A DNA stretch of 39,987 nucleotides from Flavobacteriaceae bacterium (GCA_017856205.1 JAFMFL010000004.1:1-39987), one strand, 5' to 3'; shown: positions 1 to 8,219, numbered from the stretch's first letter. Numbers and translations: made by a program. The notes: a model not told the origin generated them from the letters alone.

Positions 1-155
1 CATAGAGTTTACCTGATTTCACTACAGCCGAACTGTACTTGCTTTCTGTTGCACTAGTCCTGTCCGTCAAAGACGGACGACGGGTGTTACCCGCTATGCT
101 GCGCTATGGTGTCCGGACTTTCCTCTCCGCAAGCGGAGCGATAAGGTGGCCTGCG
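1..155 (-). ncRNA. rnpB: RNase P RNA, 5' portion (3' end outside window)
   Basis: This is the catalytic RNA of ribonuclease P, which removes 5' leaders from tRNA precursors. Read on the minus strand it shows the universally conserved bacterial block GAGGAAAGTCCGG (complement of 113-125), a GC-rich hairpin just before it (CTCCGC/GCGGAG, about 125-138), the GGGTAACACCC loop element (about 80-90), and the conserved GTGCAACAGAAAG element (complement of 42-54). GGTAAACTC follows close to base 1. The molecule runs off the left edge, so its 3' half is not visible. The 5' end near 150-156 is inferred from the upstream promoter box and is uncertain by several bases. The gene is divergent from dnaX, and any dnaX reading frame upstream of 234 in this area is only antisense to the RNA. 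Confidence 0.93.
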
Positions 156-158
156 CTG

Positions 159-166
159 CAAAAATA
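159..166 (-). promoter_or_regulatory. -7 promoter box of rnpB
   Basis: The minus strand reads TATTTTTG, an exact match to the Bacteroidota -7 consensus TAnnTTTG, a few bases before the inferred 5' end of RNase P RNA. No clear TTG -33 element lies at the usual 17-23 base spacing. The box sits in the short dnaX/rnpB divergent region. Confidence 0.6.
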
Positions 167-233
167 CACTATTCCTGCATTAACCTCTATTTTTTACATA
201 GGTCAAAAAGATGAGTTTATGTATCTTTACCTC

Positions 234-1958
234 ATGGGTGAATTTGTTGTATCGGCCTTAAAATACAGACCGCAAACTTTTGCGGATGTTGTGGGTCAAC
301 AAGCCATAACGCAAACATTGCAAAATGCCATTGATTTAGGAAAAATTGCCAAAGCCATGCTTTTTTGCGGTCCCAGAGGTGTTGGTAAAACTACTTGTGC
401 ACGCATTTTTGCCAAAAAAATAAACAGTGGCTCAGCACCCATTGACCCAAACGAAGATTTTGCCTTTAATGTTTTTGAGCTGGATGCAGCTTCTAACAAT
501 TCGGTGGCAGATATTCGTAGCTTGATTGAACAAGTTCGTATTCCTCCTCAAAAAGGGAATTACAAGGTGTATATCATTGATGAGGTGCACATGCTTAGTT
601 CTGCGGCGTTTAATGCCTTTTTAAAAACGCTGGAAGAACCCCCTCAGCACGCTATTTTTATTTTAGCTACTACCGAAAAGCAAAAAATCATACCAACTAT
701 TTTATCAAGATGTCAAATTTTTGATTTTAGACGTATTAGCATCAAAGACGCACAAGCGTATTTAAAAACCATCGCTGAACGCGAGGGCATCACTGCCGAA
801 GACGATGCGCTCCATTTGATTGCTCAAAAAGCAGATGGTGCTATGCGCGATGCACTCTCTATTTTTGACCGCATGGTAAGTTACTCTGGCGATACGCTAA
901 CCGCCAAGCACGTATCCTTGAATCTAAATATTCTTGATCACGACAGCTATTTAGTCTTGACTGATTTACTCAAAAAAGGAGATTTGCACGGAAGTATCTT
1001 GCAATTTAATTCGCTTATAGATTTAGGTTTTGATGGTTATCATATTATCAATGGACTGTCAAAACATTTTCGTGATTTGTTGATGTGTCAAAATGATGGG
1101 ACAACAAAATTGTTAGAAGTTGGTGCCGAGACAGAAGCCAAATTTCACGCTCAGGCGAAAGAGATTTCTGCAACGTTTTTACTTCAAGCATTGGAACTTA
1201 CCAATACTTATGCGCTACAATACAAAAGCAGCTTACATCCGCATTTGCAAGTAGAGCTTTGCTTGATGCAAATTGCCTCACTTACCGAAGGCGAAAAAAA
1301 AAAGCATAGCCCTTATATAAAACCAAAAGAACAGGTAGGTTCGACAACCCTGCCTGCCGAAACGGTTACTGAGCCTACCCTATTGGCAGACAAGCCTGAA
1401 CTATCGGCAGACAAGCCTGCCGAAAATAAGGTTGATGAGCCTGCACTATTGGCAGACGAGCCTGTTGAAGCAACTCCCATTCAATTAGACTTATCAGCAC
1501 AAGGGGTATCTGGGTTTTCTTTATCAAGCTTACGCCTACAAAAAGAGCATCAAACGAAGATGGTTGACGCTGCTGAGGAGGAAAAAATCAACAATCATGA
1601 AATACAACAAGAGGCGTTAACCGAACAATGGCAAAGCTACACCAATCAAATGACTGAAAAAGGAGAGCGCAACATGGTGGCATTGCTTCAATTGGATACA
1701 CCAAGACTTAAAAACAAAACTGAAATACACCTCAGTGTACCCAACGAAACTAACAAGTTAGAATTGGAAAAAAACAGCACACTATTGTTGCAATTTTTAA
1801 GAAAACAGTTGATTAACGATCATCTAAGTTTAGAGGTTCATGTTGACGTTAAAGAAGAAAAAAAGTTTGTTTACGCGGCAGAGGATAAATACCAAGAACT
1901 AATAAAGAAAAACCCGATGATTGAAACGTTCAAAAAGAATTTTAATCTGGAGTATTAA
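234..1958 (+). CDS. dnaX: DNA polymerase III subunit gamma/tau
   Basis: This is the AAA+ subunit of the clamp loader, which opens the beta clamp and loads it on primed DNA; tau also links the core polymerases. From the ATG at 234 the product is 574 residues. Family features are the KYRPQTFADVVGQ start, Walker A GPRGVGKTT (about 46-54), Walker B DEVH (116-119), the SRC sensor motif (158-160) and the collar helices to about residue 350. A charged linker then leads to a C-terminal tau domain. The 234 start matches where family members begin; in-frame codons before it lie antisense to rnpB. The zinc module usual between Walker A and DAASNN is reduced, with no CxxC cluster. An A10 run at 1294-1303 could produce a short gamma form of about 358 residues. 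The stop overlaps that of convergent ppx by 3 bases. Confidence 0.97.
   Translation: MGEFVVSALKYRPQTFADVVGQQAITQTLQNAIDLGKIAKAMLFCGPRGVGKTTCARIFAKKINSGSAPIDPNEDFAFNVFELDAASNNSVADIRSLIEQVRIPPQKGNYKVYIIDEVHMLSSAAFNAFLKTLEEPPQHAIFILATTEKQKIIPTILSRCQIFDFRRISIKDAQAYLKTIAEREGITAEDDALHLIAQKADGAMRDALSIFDRMVSYSGDTLTAKHVSLNLNILDHDSYLVLTDLLKKGDLHGSILQFNSLIDLGFDGYHIINGLSKHFRDLLMCQNDGTTKLLEVGAETEAKFHAQAKEISATFLLQALELTNTYALQYKSSLHPHLQVELCLMQIASLTEGEKKKHSPYIKPKEQVGSTTLPAETVTEPTLLADKPELSADKPAENKVDEPALLADEPVEATPIQLDLSAQGVSGFSLSSLRLQKEHQTKMVDAAEEEKINNHEIQQEALTEQWQSYTNQMTEKGERNMVALLQLDTPRLKNKTEIHLSVPNETNKLELEKNSTLLLQFLRKQLINDHLSLEVHVDVKEEKKFVYAAEDKYQELIKKNPMIETFKKNFNLEY
1294..1309 (+). other. Candidate slippage/frameshift site in dnaX (A10 then TAG)
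   Basis: Ten consecutive A residues (1294-1303) encode part of Glu-Lys-Lys-Lys at codons 354-357, just after the collar domain. In the -1 frame the ribosome meets GCA then TAG at 1307-1309. In the +1 frame it meets TAA at 1318-1320. In E. coli dnaX, ribosomal slippage on an A-rich heptamer makes gamma, and in Thermus transcriptional slippage on an A run does so. The position and immediate stops fit the same role here; this is inference from sequence only. Confidence 0.55.
1380..1464 (+). repeat. Three imperfect 19-bp repeats in the dnaX linker
   Basis: The unit CTATTGGCAGACAAGCCTG occurs at 1380-1398, again with one change at 1401-1419, and with one change at 1446-1464. Each encodes a Leu-(Leu/Ser)-Ala-Asp-(Lys/Glu)-Pro unit in the disordered linker between the collar and the tau C-terminal domain. 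They look like local duplications in a tolerant, low-complexity part of the protein. Confidence 0.8.
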
Positions 1959-2842
1959 TGTAATTCTTTGTAGAGCAATTTTATCATGCCGTCTGCAAGC
2001 CCAACTTTTGGTACATAAATTTTATTTGAACCACTATATTTCATAGCCGTAAGGTATATTTGAACAGCTGGAACAATCACGTCTGCTCTATCAGGATTCA
2101 GCTGTAAATCGATTATAAGCTCTTTTTGAGTACGCTTTTTTAAGTATTCATGTTGTTCAGATAGGAGCATAAACGAAAGAGGTTTACCAATTTTTCTCCC
2201 TGTCATTTTAAATACTTTATTAATAGTTCCGCCCGAGCCAACAACGGAAACACGACTAAGTGACTTGGTGTGTGTGGAAATCCAGTTTTTATAGTTTTCC
2301 AATTCGTTGTCATGCACCATTTTATTTAGTAAACGAACGGTTCCAATTTTAAATGACTTTGACGCAACGGTTTCCCCTTGGCTAATAAGTGTAAGCTCTG
2401 TACTTCCCCCTCCAACATCAACAAAAAGATACGACTTGTGTGGTTTTACAACGTTGTATAAATCTGTCATAGCAATAATCTCCGCTTCCCGATTTCCATC
2501 AATAAGCTCTACTGAAACTTCTGTTTCTTTACGAATACGTTCAATAAGTTCTTTTCCATTTTTGGCTTCCCGCAATGCCGAAGTGGCACACGCCATATAG
2601 TGCGAAACACCATGAACACCCATCAACAATTTAAACGAATGCATTGCGTCTATCATGCGCTGCTGATTTGGCATGCCAATTGAGCCGTGACCAAATGTAT
2701 CTTGACCCAATCGAATAGGCACTCGTACCATAGCATTCTTAGTAAAAATGGTAGGTTTATTTTTTCGTTCAATTACATTGCTCACAAGAAGTCTAATTGC
2801 ATTAGAACCAATATCTATTGCGGCGTATTTGGATATTCTCAT
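1955..2842 (-). CDS. ppx: Ppx/GppA-family exopolyphosphatase
   Basis: This ASKHA-fold phosphatase is predicted to remove terminal phosphate from polyphosphate, or to hydrolyse pppGpp. At 295 residues it is the short form, with the two-lobed Ppx/GppA domain and no C-terminal HD-type extension. Visible motifs are AAIDIGSNAIRLLV near the start (phosphate loop 1), the ATSALREAKN segment, DGNREAE with the likely catalytic Glu, FVDVGGGSTEL (phosphate loop 2) and VVGSGGT. It overlaps the end of ppk1 by four bases (ATGA type), so the two are translationally coupled, and polyphosphate synthesis and breakdown enzymes are made from one message. It is the last gene of the long minus-strand unit starting at pyrR. 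Which substrate it prefers cannot be told from sequence. Confidence 0.93.
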   Translation of the reverse strand: MRISKYAAIDIGSNAIRLLVSNVIERKNKPTIFTKNAMVRVPIRLGQDTFGHGSIGMPNQQRMIDAMHSFKLLMGVHGVSHYMACATSALREAKNGKELIERIRKETEVSVELIDGNREAEIIAMTDLYNVVKPHKSYLFVDVGGGSTELTLISQGETVASKSFKIGTVRLLNKMVHDNELENYKNWISTHTKSLSRVSVVGSGGTINKVFKMTGRKIGKPLSFMLLSEQHEYLKKRTQKELIIDLQLNPDRADVIVPAVQIYLTAMKYSGSNKIYVPKVGLADGMIKLLYKELH

Positions 2843-4887
2843 GGAGCTTCGATTTTATTATGATAATACGCGTACGTTGCTTCCTGAGAACGCAGAGGAG
2901 TTGCGCCATTAGTACGGTATGTTATAGTTTCGCTACTGTTTACCCAACGAGATTTTACATTGTCATTCCAACTTAATTCAAATGTATCTATCATTTCTTG
3001 TTGAATGTCTTTGTCGTAAATAGGGCAAGAAACCTCTACGCGGTTGTCCAAATTTCGTGTCATCCAATCGGATGATGATATAAAAATATCGCGGTTACCT
3101 CCATTTTCGAAAATGACCATTCTAGGATGCTCCAAAAATCGATCAACCACACTTACCACTTCAATATTTTCGCTAAAGCCTTTAATACCAGGAACCAAAC
3201 AGCATATCCCTCGAACAATCATACGAATTTGCACACCCGCCTGACTTGCCTTGTACAAAGCTTCGACCATTTCGTAATTTGTTAGATTATTGATTTTAAT
3301 ACGAATAAGCGCATTCTTTCCATCTTTGGCGAAAGCAATTTCTCTTTCAATGCGTTCCTTTAATCCACTTGATGTTGTAAAAGGTGAAATGAGCAAGTGT
3401 TTGTGTGCTGGCACTTTATAGCTTTTCTCCAAAAAAGTAAATACCCGATTTACCTCTTTTAGAATGGATTGGTCTGCCGTAAAAAGGGTATAATCGGTAT
3501 AGATTCGAGCTGTGGATTCGTTAAAATTTCCTGTGCTTATAAATCCATAGCGCATAAGCTTGTCATCCTCTTGACGTTGAATCAAGCAAATTTTAGAGTG
3601 TACTTTTAAACTTGGGATTCCAAAAACCAGTCGGACACCTTCATTTTTGAGCATCTCGGCATAACGAATATTAGACTCCTCATCAAATCTGGCTTGAAGC
3701 TCAATTTGTACTGTTACCCGTTTTCCGTTTCGCGCTGCTTGAATTAGGGCATTAGCTACTTGAGAGTCGTTAGACAAGCGGTAAATAGTTATGAAAACAC
3801 TTTTGACTTTTGGGTCTAAAGCTGCCTCGCGCAAAAACTTAATCACATATGCAAAAGAGTGGTAAGGCGTATATTGCAAGTAGTCGCGCTGGGCAATTTG
3901 AGTAAGGATACTATGATCTAAAGAAAAATCTTTTATAGGAAGTGGTGGCTTTTTGTCATAAATCAAATCTGTGCGACCAAGACTAGGAAATTTAATGTAA
4001 TCACGGCGGTTGTGGTAGCGTCCACTAGGTATAATACTATCACGGGAACCTATTTGAAATTTTTCTAAAAGGAGTTCTAATGTATCGGGAGCTATATTTT
4101 TATCGTAAACAAAACGGACGGGGTCTCCATCAACTCGTTCTCTAACACTTGAAGCAATTTTATCTACATAGCTTTTATTGATGTCATCATCAAAATCCAA
4201 TTCTGCATCACGGGTAAACTTAACCATATGCGCCGAAAAGGATGTAGGTGAAAATATGGAAAAAATATACTGCATTTGATGCCTAATCAGGTCATCCAAA
4301 AGCATAATGTATTTTTTGTCGCCACGTGCTGGAAGCACTACAATTCGGTCTAAATGTGTTGGAATTTGAATTAAGGCATACAAGGGTTTTTCAGTATCTG
4401 CTTGCGTCATTTTAACACCAAGAAACACATCGCTCCCTTTGGTATTTGGTATTCGAGTTTCCTCGCTAATGATGACCGTGATAAGTGAGGGACTGACTTT
4501 TTCATCAAAATAATTGTGAACAAACGACGCATGTTCTGCATCTAACACATGCTCGTCCAAAACATAGATTTGCTCACTCTTAAGTTCTTCAGTTAATTGC
4601 TTTATAGTAGTAAAACTTTCGTCTTGTAATGCTCTAGTTTTTTGGGTGATTTGTTGCAGTAACTGCTCTGCTTTTTGTATTTCTACTGGGGGTAGCTCCG
4701 CTTCCATTTGCGCAATACGCTTAACCGTAGCATAGCGGACCTTATAAAACTCATCCAGGTTATTTGAGAAAATTCCAATAAAACGAATCCGCTCAATTAA
4801 GGGGACGCTGACATCTTGTGCTTCTTGTAAAACACGACGGTTGAAATCTAACCAACTCAATTCACGATTTACAAATGGAATTTCCAA
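2839..4887 (-). CDS. ppk1: Polyphosphate kinase 1
   Basis: The enzyme reversibly transfers the gamma phosphate of ATP to a growing polyphosphate chain. The 682-residue length is normal for PPK1. The N-terminal domain opens with NRELSWLDFN, and the tail carries two phospholipase-D-like catalytic domains. The autophosphorylated His is in SLKVHSKICLI (His430), followed by STGNFNESTARIYTDY; the second conserved His lies in RFLEHPRM near the C-terminus. The start is a TTG at 4885-4887, one base after the sixA stop; no ATG offers a complete N-terminus. It overlaps ppx by four bases. The sixA-ppk1-ppx order makes a polyphosphate module inside a larger transcription unit. Confidence 0.96.
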   Translation of the reverse strand: MEIPFVNRELSWLDFNRRVLQEAQDVSVPLIERIRFIGIFSNNLDEFYKVRYATVKRIAQMEAELPPVEIQKAEQLLQQITQKTRALQDESFTTIKQLTEELKSEQIYVLDEHVLDAEHASFVHNYFDEKVSPSLITVIISEETRIPNTKGSDVFLGVKMTQADTEKPLYALIQIPTHLDRIVVLPARGDKKYIMLLDDLIRHQMQYIFSIFSPTSFSAHMVKFTRDAELDFDDDINKSYVDKIASSVRERVDGDPVRFVYDKNIAPDTLELLLEKFQIGSRDSIIPSGRYHNRRDYIKFPSLGRTDLIYDKKPPLPIKDFSLDHSILTQIAQRDYLQYTPYHSFAYVIKFLREAALDPKVKSVFITIYRLSNDSQVANALIQAARNGKRVTVQIELQARFDEESNIRYAEMLKNEGVRLVFGIPSLKVHSKICLIQRQEDDKLMRYGFISTGNFNESTARIYTDYTLFTADQSILKEVNRVFTFLEKSYKVPAHKHLLISPFTTSSGLKERIEREIAFAKDGKNALIRIKINNLTNYEMVEALYKASQAGVQIRMIVRGICCLVPGIKGFSENIEVVSVVDRFLEHPRMVIFENGGNRDIFISSSDWMTRNLDNRVEVSCPIYDKDIQQEMIDTFELSWNDNVKSRWVNSSETITYRTNGATPLRSQEATYAYYHNKIEAP

Positions 4888-4888
4888 T

Positions 4889-5371
4889 TTATGCTAACAT
4901 TTTAGGGGGAAAGCACTCGGCTGTTCCGGTTTTTATTGATGCCCATAAAGATACGTCAAAGCGAAAAAGTACGGCACTTGCCGTAGGAATGTTGTTTCCT
5001 TGAAATCCACCCAATGAATGTGCCAGCGCTGTGCATGCATGATTGTGTCCAAAAGTCATTATGGCGTTTTGCTCATCTGGAAGACAACGCACAAACTCCA
5101 GTACATCTTCACCGCTAAAATCATACAACATAGTACTCACCGAAAGTTTATGAAGTGGCACATCTAATTCTTTTAAAACTATGAGTGCCGTGTGCGCTGC
5201 TCTATTGGCAGGACTGGTGTAAGCTGCATCTACTTTTATGTTTTTAGTTGCCAAAAAAGCACCCATACGGTGTGCATCGTTAATACCGCGTTCGTTTAGC
5301 GGACGATCGGCATCAGAAACCTGCAGTTCCCAAGACGATTTACCGTGACGCATCATAATCCAAGTTTTCAT
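4889..5371 (-). CDS. sixA: SixA-type histidine phosphatase
   Basis: This is a small phosphoglycerate-mutase-fold phosphatase with the catalytic RHG motif at the very N-terminus (MKTWIMMRHGKSSW), the LNERG segment, and a later FGHNHACT segment carrying the second catalytic His. From the ATG at 5369-5371 it has 160 residues; a TTG three codons upstream is possible but would be non-standard. E. coli SixA dephosphorylates phosphohistidine proteins. The substrate here is unknown, and location next to ppk1 only suggests phosphate metabolism. It lies 12 bases after pdxH and ends one base before the ppk1 start. Family assignment is firm; exact function is not. Confidence 0.88.
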   Translation of the reverse strand: MKTWIMMRHGKSSWELQVSDADRPLNERGINDAHRMGAFLATKNIKVDAAYTSPANRAAHTALIVLKELDVPLHKLSVSTMLYDFSGEDVLEFVRCLPDEQNAIMTFGHNHACTALAHSLGGFQGNNIPTASAVLFRFDVSLWASIKTGTAECFPPKMLA

Positions 5372-5383
5372 AAATAGCAAAGA

Positions 5384-6028
5384 TTAAGGTGCTAAACGTT
5401 CTCGTGTCCATGAATCATTAGATTTGGTGTAAACAATGCGGTCGTGAAGGCGGTTTGGTCTTCCTTGCCAAAACTCGATGCGTTGCGGATGAACAATAAT
5501 TCCTCCCCAGTGCTTGGGTCTGGGTACATTTTTGCCTTCAAATTTTTTAGTTAGAATTTCAAGTCGTTCTTCCAAAACGTCTCTTGATGCTATCGGCTGA
5601 CTTTGAGGCGAAACGTGCGCACCCAATTGGCTTCCACGAGGGCGAGAAGAAAAATAAGCGTCAGAGACGGCATCAGAAGTCTTTTTTGCTACCCCAGAAA
5701 TAATAACTTGACGTTCCAAATTAGACCAAAAAAAAGACAAACTCACCTTTGGATGCGTAAATAAGGCTTCACATTTGTCGCTTTGGTAATTGGAGTAAAA
5801 CACAAAGCCATCATCTAAAATATCTTTTAATAGCACTACCCTACCTCGCAAATCGCCAATTGCATCAACCGTGCTTAGGGTCATGGCGTTGGGTTCTTCT
5901 GTGCCTCCTGCTTGGGTTACTTCGTCAAACCATTGTGTGAATAACTCAAGAGGTGTATTTGGGGTGTTCACTTCGTCCAGAGTGTTTGCGGTGTAATTTT
6001 TACGTAGGTGTCCTAACTCTTTTTTCAT
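5384..6028 (-). CDS. pdxH: Pyridoxamine 5'-phosphate oxidase
   Basis: This FMN-dependent enzyme oxidises pyridoxine or pyridoxamine 5'-phosphate to pyridoxal 5'-phosphate, the last step of PLP synthesis and salvage. The 214 residues match the family. Hallmarks include RVVLLKD and FYSNYQSDK (FMN contacts), SFFWSNLERQV, SSRPRGSQLGAHVSPQS, and the C-terminal signature PKHWGGIIVHP...EFWQGRPNRLHDR, ending in W-(T)-RERLAP. The gene lies 22 bases downstream of rnz and 12 upstream of sixA in the same operon. PLP is the cofactor of two enzymes encoded a few kilobases away (10238-12607), but they are in another unit. Confidence 0.97.
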   Translation of the reverse strand: MKKELGHLRKNYTANTLDEVNTPNTPLELFTQWFDEVTQAGGTEEPNAMTLSTVDAIGDLRGRVVLLKDILDDGFVFYSNYQSDKCEALFTHPKVSLSFFWSNLERQVIISGVAKKTSDAVSDAYFSSRPRGSQLGAHVSPQSQPIASRDVLEERLEILTKKFEGKNVPRPKHWGGIIVHPQRIEFWQGRPNRLHDRIVYTKSNDSWTRERLAP

Positions 6029-6050
6029 TTTCTAAAAATACGAATAAAGC

Positions 6051-6950
6051 TTAGGAAATCACAGCACCATCTGCTGCAAGTATCACGTTTGGGAAGATTG
6101 CTTTGGCTTCTTGAGTAAAAAGGTCGAGATTTTTATATCGTGCGGAGTAATGCCCCAAAATCAAACGTCCCACATCTGCGTCACGTGCGATGGTTGCCGC
6201 TTCCTGTGCGGTGCTATGCTGCGTTTGTTGGGCAAGGTCGGCGTGTTGCTGCAAAAATGTTGACTCATGATATAGCCAATCTGCGCCTTGAATAATGGGA
6301 ACAATTGACGGAAGAAAGGCGGTATCGCTGCAATAGGCATATTTTTTTGGTGGATGAGGATTGAGGGTCACCGAATCGTTTTTTACCAAAGCACCATCAA
6401 CCAAAACATCCTGCCCGAGTTGCAACAATCGGAATTGGCTTTTATCAATTCCTGCTGCGTGTGCTGCATCTGCATTTATACGCCGAAAGCCTTCTTTCTC
6501 AGCAAACAAAAAACCATTGGTAAATACACGGTGTTTGAGCGGAATAGTGTGAACAGTAACGCTGTCATCATCAAAAATACATTCAGAATTACTGCTTTCG
6601 AGTTCATGAAAATGCAGCGGGAAATTTGTCCATGAATTGGCAAGTTTTAACAAAAGTGTCAAGGCTTCTTTGATGCCTTTTGGACCATAAATATGTAGCG
6701 GTGCCTCACGACCCAACAACCGAAAGGAAGAAATCAATCCTGGTAATCCATAAAAGTGATCGCCGTGAAGGTGTGAGATAAAAATGTGTTTAATGTGAAC
6801 AAAAGATACTTTTGCCTTGCGCAGTTGCACTTGAGTACCCTCACCGCAATCGATTAAAAAACGATGCCCTTTTATATCTAATAGTTGAGCCGTAGGATTT
6901 TTGTTTTCGTGCGGACTTGCAGAGTGGCAACCTAAAATTGTGAGTTTCAT
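6051..6950 (-). CDS. rnz: Ribonuclease Z (tRNA 3' endonuclease)
   Basis: This metallo-beta-lactamase-fold nuclease cleaves tRNA precursors after the discriminator base to make the 3' end. The 299 residues are the usual short RNase Z. Zinc ligands are visible in SHLHGDH (His60, His62, Asp64, His65), in YCSDT with the bridging Asp, and in the late LGHYSARYK segment; HESTF is the further conserved block. Its start overlaps the stop of the upstream 113-residue protein by one base, which suggests coupling. It stands in a pyrimidine/polyphosphate operon, an arrangement whose logic is not evident from sequence. It complements rnpB at the window's left end, which processes the other end of tRNAs. Confidence 0.96.
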   Translation of the reverse strand: MKLTILGCHSASPHENKNPTAQLLDIKGHRFLIDCGEGTQVQLRKAKVSFVHIKHIFISHLHGDHFYGLPGLISSFRLLGREAPLHIYGPKGIKEALTLLLKLANSWTNFPLHFHELESSNSECIFDDDSVTVHTIPLKHRVFTNGFLFAEKEGFRRINADAAHAAGIDKSQFRLLQLGQDVLVDGALVKNDSVTLNPHPPKKYAYCSDTAFLPSIVPIIQGADWLYHESTFLQQHADLAQQTQHSTAQEAATIARDADVGRLILGHYSARYKNLDLFTQEAKAIFPNVILAADGAVIS

Positions 6951-7291
6951 CAGTAGCCTAAATCGCGTTCTATCTCTTCCATGTCAATCAAATCTAGGGC
7001 TTCTTGAAGAGTTGGCGCCACTGAAATATCATCTGGAAGTGCTTTAATTTCCATAATGCCAATTACCACAACAAATGACTTATTGACTTGATCTTTGTTA
7101 TATATACTAAGTTCAGAAAACTCCAAAATATGGTTAGACTGCAATTTTTCAAAAGGTGACAAATCCACCACAATGTTTTGGTCTTGCATATTCTTGTAAT
7201 GGGCTTTTACAAGGTTTCGAAAATCTACTCCGATGGGGTCAGTAGTTTCCCATGAAAATATGGTTGTATTTTCCTGTTGTGTAATCTGCAT
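6950..7291 (-). CDS. Small STAS-like protein of unknown function
   Basis: A 113-residue soluble protein with no signal peptide or membrane segment. The alternating strands and helices, with IVVDLSPFEKLQSN in the middle, followed by a hydrophobic strand (SFVVVIG) and a C-terminal helix (TLQEALDLIDMEEIE), resemble the STAS/anti-sigma-antagonist fold. I do not see the phosphorylatable Ser/Thr in a DxSG/DTSG context, so it may not be a classical partner-switch protein. It sits 3 bases after pyrB and overlaps rnz by one base, so expression is tied to these genes. The fold assignment is tentative; function is unknown. Confidence 0.85.
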   Translation of the reverse strand: MQITQQENTTIFSWETTDPIGVDFRNLVKAHYKNMQDQNIVVDLSPFEKLQSNHILEFSELSIYNKDQVNKSFVVVIGIMEIKALPDDISVAPTLQEALDLIDMEEIERDLGY

Positions 7292-7294
7292 AAC

Positions 7295-8218
7295 TTACTT
7301 TTTTGCTGCCAAAAGATACAACACTGCCATACGAATGGCAACACCGTTTTCTACTTGATCTAAGATAATGGCTTGATTAGAATCTACTACTTCGCTGGAA
7401 AGCTCCACGCCTCTGTTGATAGGTCCTGGGTGCATAATGACAATTTCCTTGTCTAGTGTTTTAAGCATGGGCTTTGTAATGCCATAAAAGGCTGCGTATT
7501 CTCTGTTGGAAGGGAAGTAGCTCGCCGACATACGCTCAAACTGCACACGTAGTACATTTGCTACATCACACCATGCTAATGCCTTTTTTACATCCGTTTC
7601 TACGGTCACGCCCAAACTTGTAATGTGCTTAGGAATCAACGTTGATGGTCCGCAAACCTTAACCTCTGCGCCCAATTTTTGTAGTGCAAAAATGTTTGAC
7701 AGTGCCACACGAGAGTGCAAAATATCACCGATAATCACCACTTTTTTTCCTGTCACATTTCCGAGGCGTTCGGCTATAGAAAACGTATCAAGCAGGGCTT
7801 GTGTTGGGTGTTCGTGTGCACCGTCTCCAGCGTTGATTATGGTAGCGTTAACGTGTTGTGCCAAAAAGCTGGCTGCCCCTGCACTAGAATGGCGCATCAC
7901 CACCATATCTACCTTCATGGACAAAATGTTATTTACCGTATCGATGAGTGTTTCGCCTTTTTTCAGAGAAGACATAGACGCCGCGAAATTAATCACATCG
8001 GCAGAGAGGCGTTTTTGCGCCAATTCAAACGAAAGTTTGGTACGTGTACTGTTTTCAAAAAACAGATTGGCTATGGTTATGTCACGCAGCGAAGGCACTT
8101 TTTTTATGGGGCGGTTAATAACCTCCTTAAACTGGGTAGCAGTTTCAAAAATCAACCGAATATCTGCCTCGTTGAGGTATTTGATTCCCAGTAAATGCTT
8201 TACACTCAGTTCACTCAT
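7295..8218 (-). CDS. pyrB: Aspartate carbamoyltransferase catalytic subunit
   Basis: The enzyme condenses carbamoyl phosphate with aspartate to carbamoyl aspartate, the second step of UMP synthesis. It is 307 residues, the usual length of the catalytic chain. The carbamoyl-phosphate site FFENSTRTKLSFE, the LKKGET loop with the conserved Lys that reaches the neighbouring active site, the HPTQALLD motif and the late MHPGPINRG block identify it clearly and separate it from ornithine carbamoyltransferase. It follows pyrR with a one-base gap. No pyrI regulatory chain is present in the window, so allosteric control by nucleotides through PyrI is not indicated here. Confidence 0.98.
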   Translation of the reverse strand: MSELSVKHLLGIKYLNEADIRLIFETATQFKEVINRPIKKVPSLRDITIANLFFENSTRTKLSFELAQKRLSADVINFAASMSSLKKGETLIDTVNNILSMKVDMVVMRHSSAGAASFLAQHVNATIINAGDGAHEHPTQALLDTFSIAERLGNVTGKKVVIIGDILHSRVALSNIFALQKLGAEVKVCGPSTLIPKHITSLGVTVETDVKKALAWCDVANVLRVQFERMSASYFPSNREYAAFYGITKPMLKTLDKEIVIMHPGPINRGVELSSEVVDSNQAIILDQVENGVAIRMAVLYLLAAKK

Positions 8219-8219
8219 A

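Noticed and set aside
60-150. Palindromic, GC-rich repeats at the left end, first taken for a CRISPR or REP-like repeat
   Set aside because: They are helices of RNase P RNA; the conserved rnpB blocks occur in the right order on the minus strand.
39-233. N-terminal 65-codon extension of the dnaX frame
   Set aside because: It lies antisense to the RNase P RNA, is not similar to the start of DnaX proteins, and the family start fits the ATG at 234.
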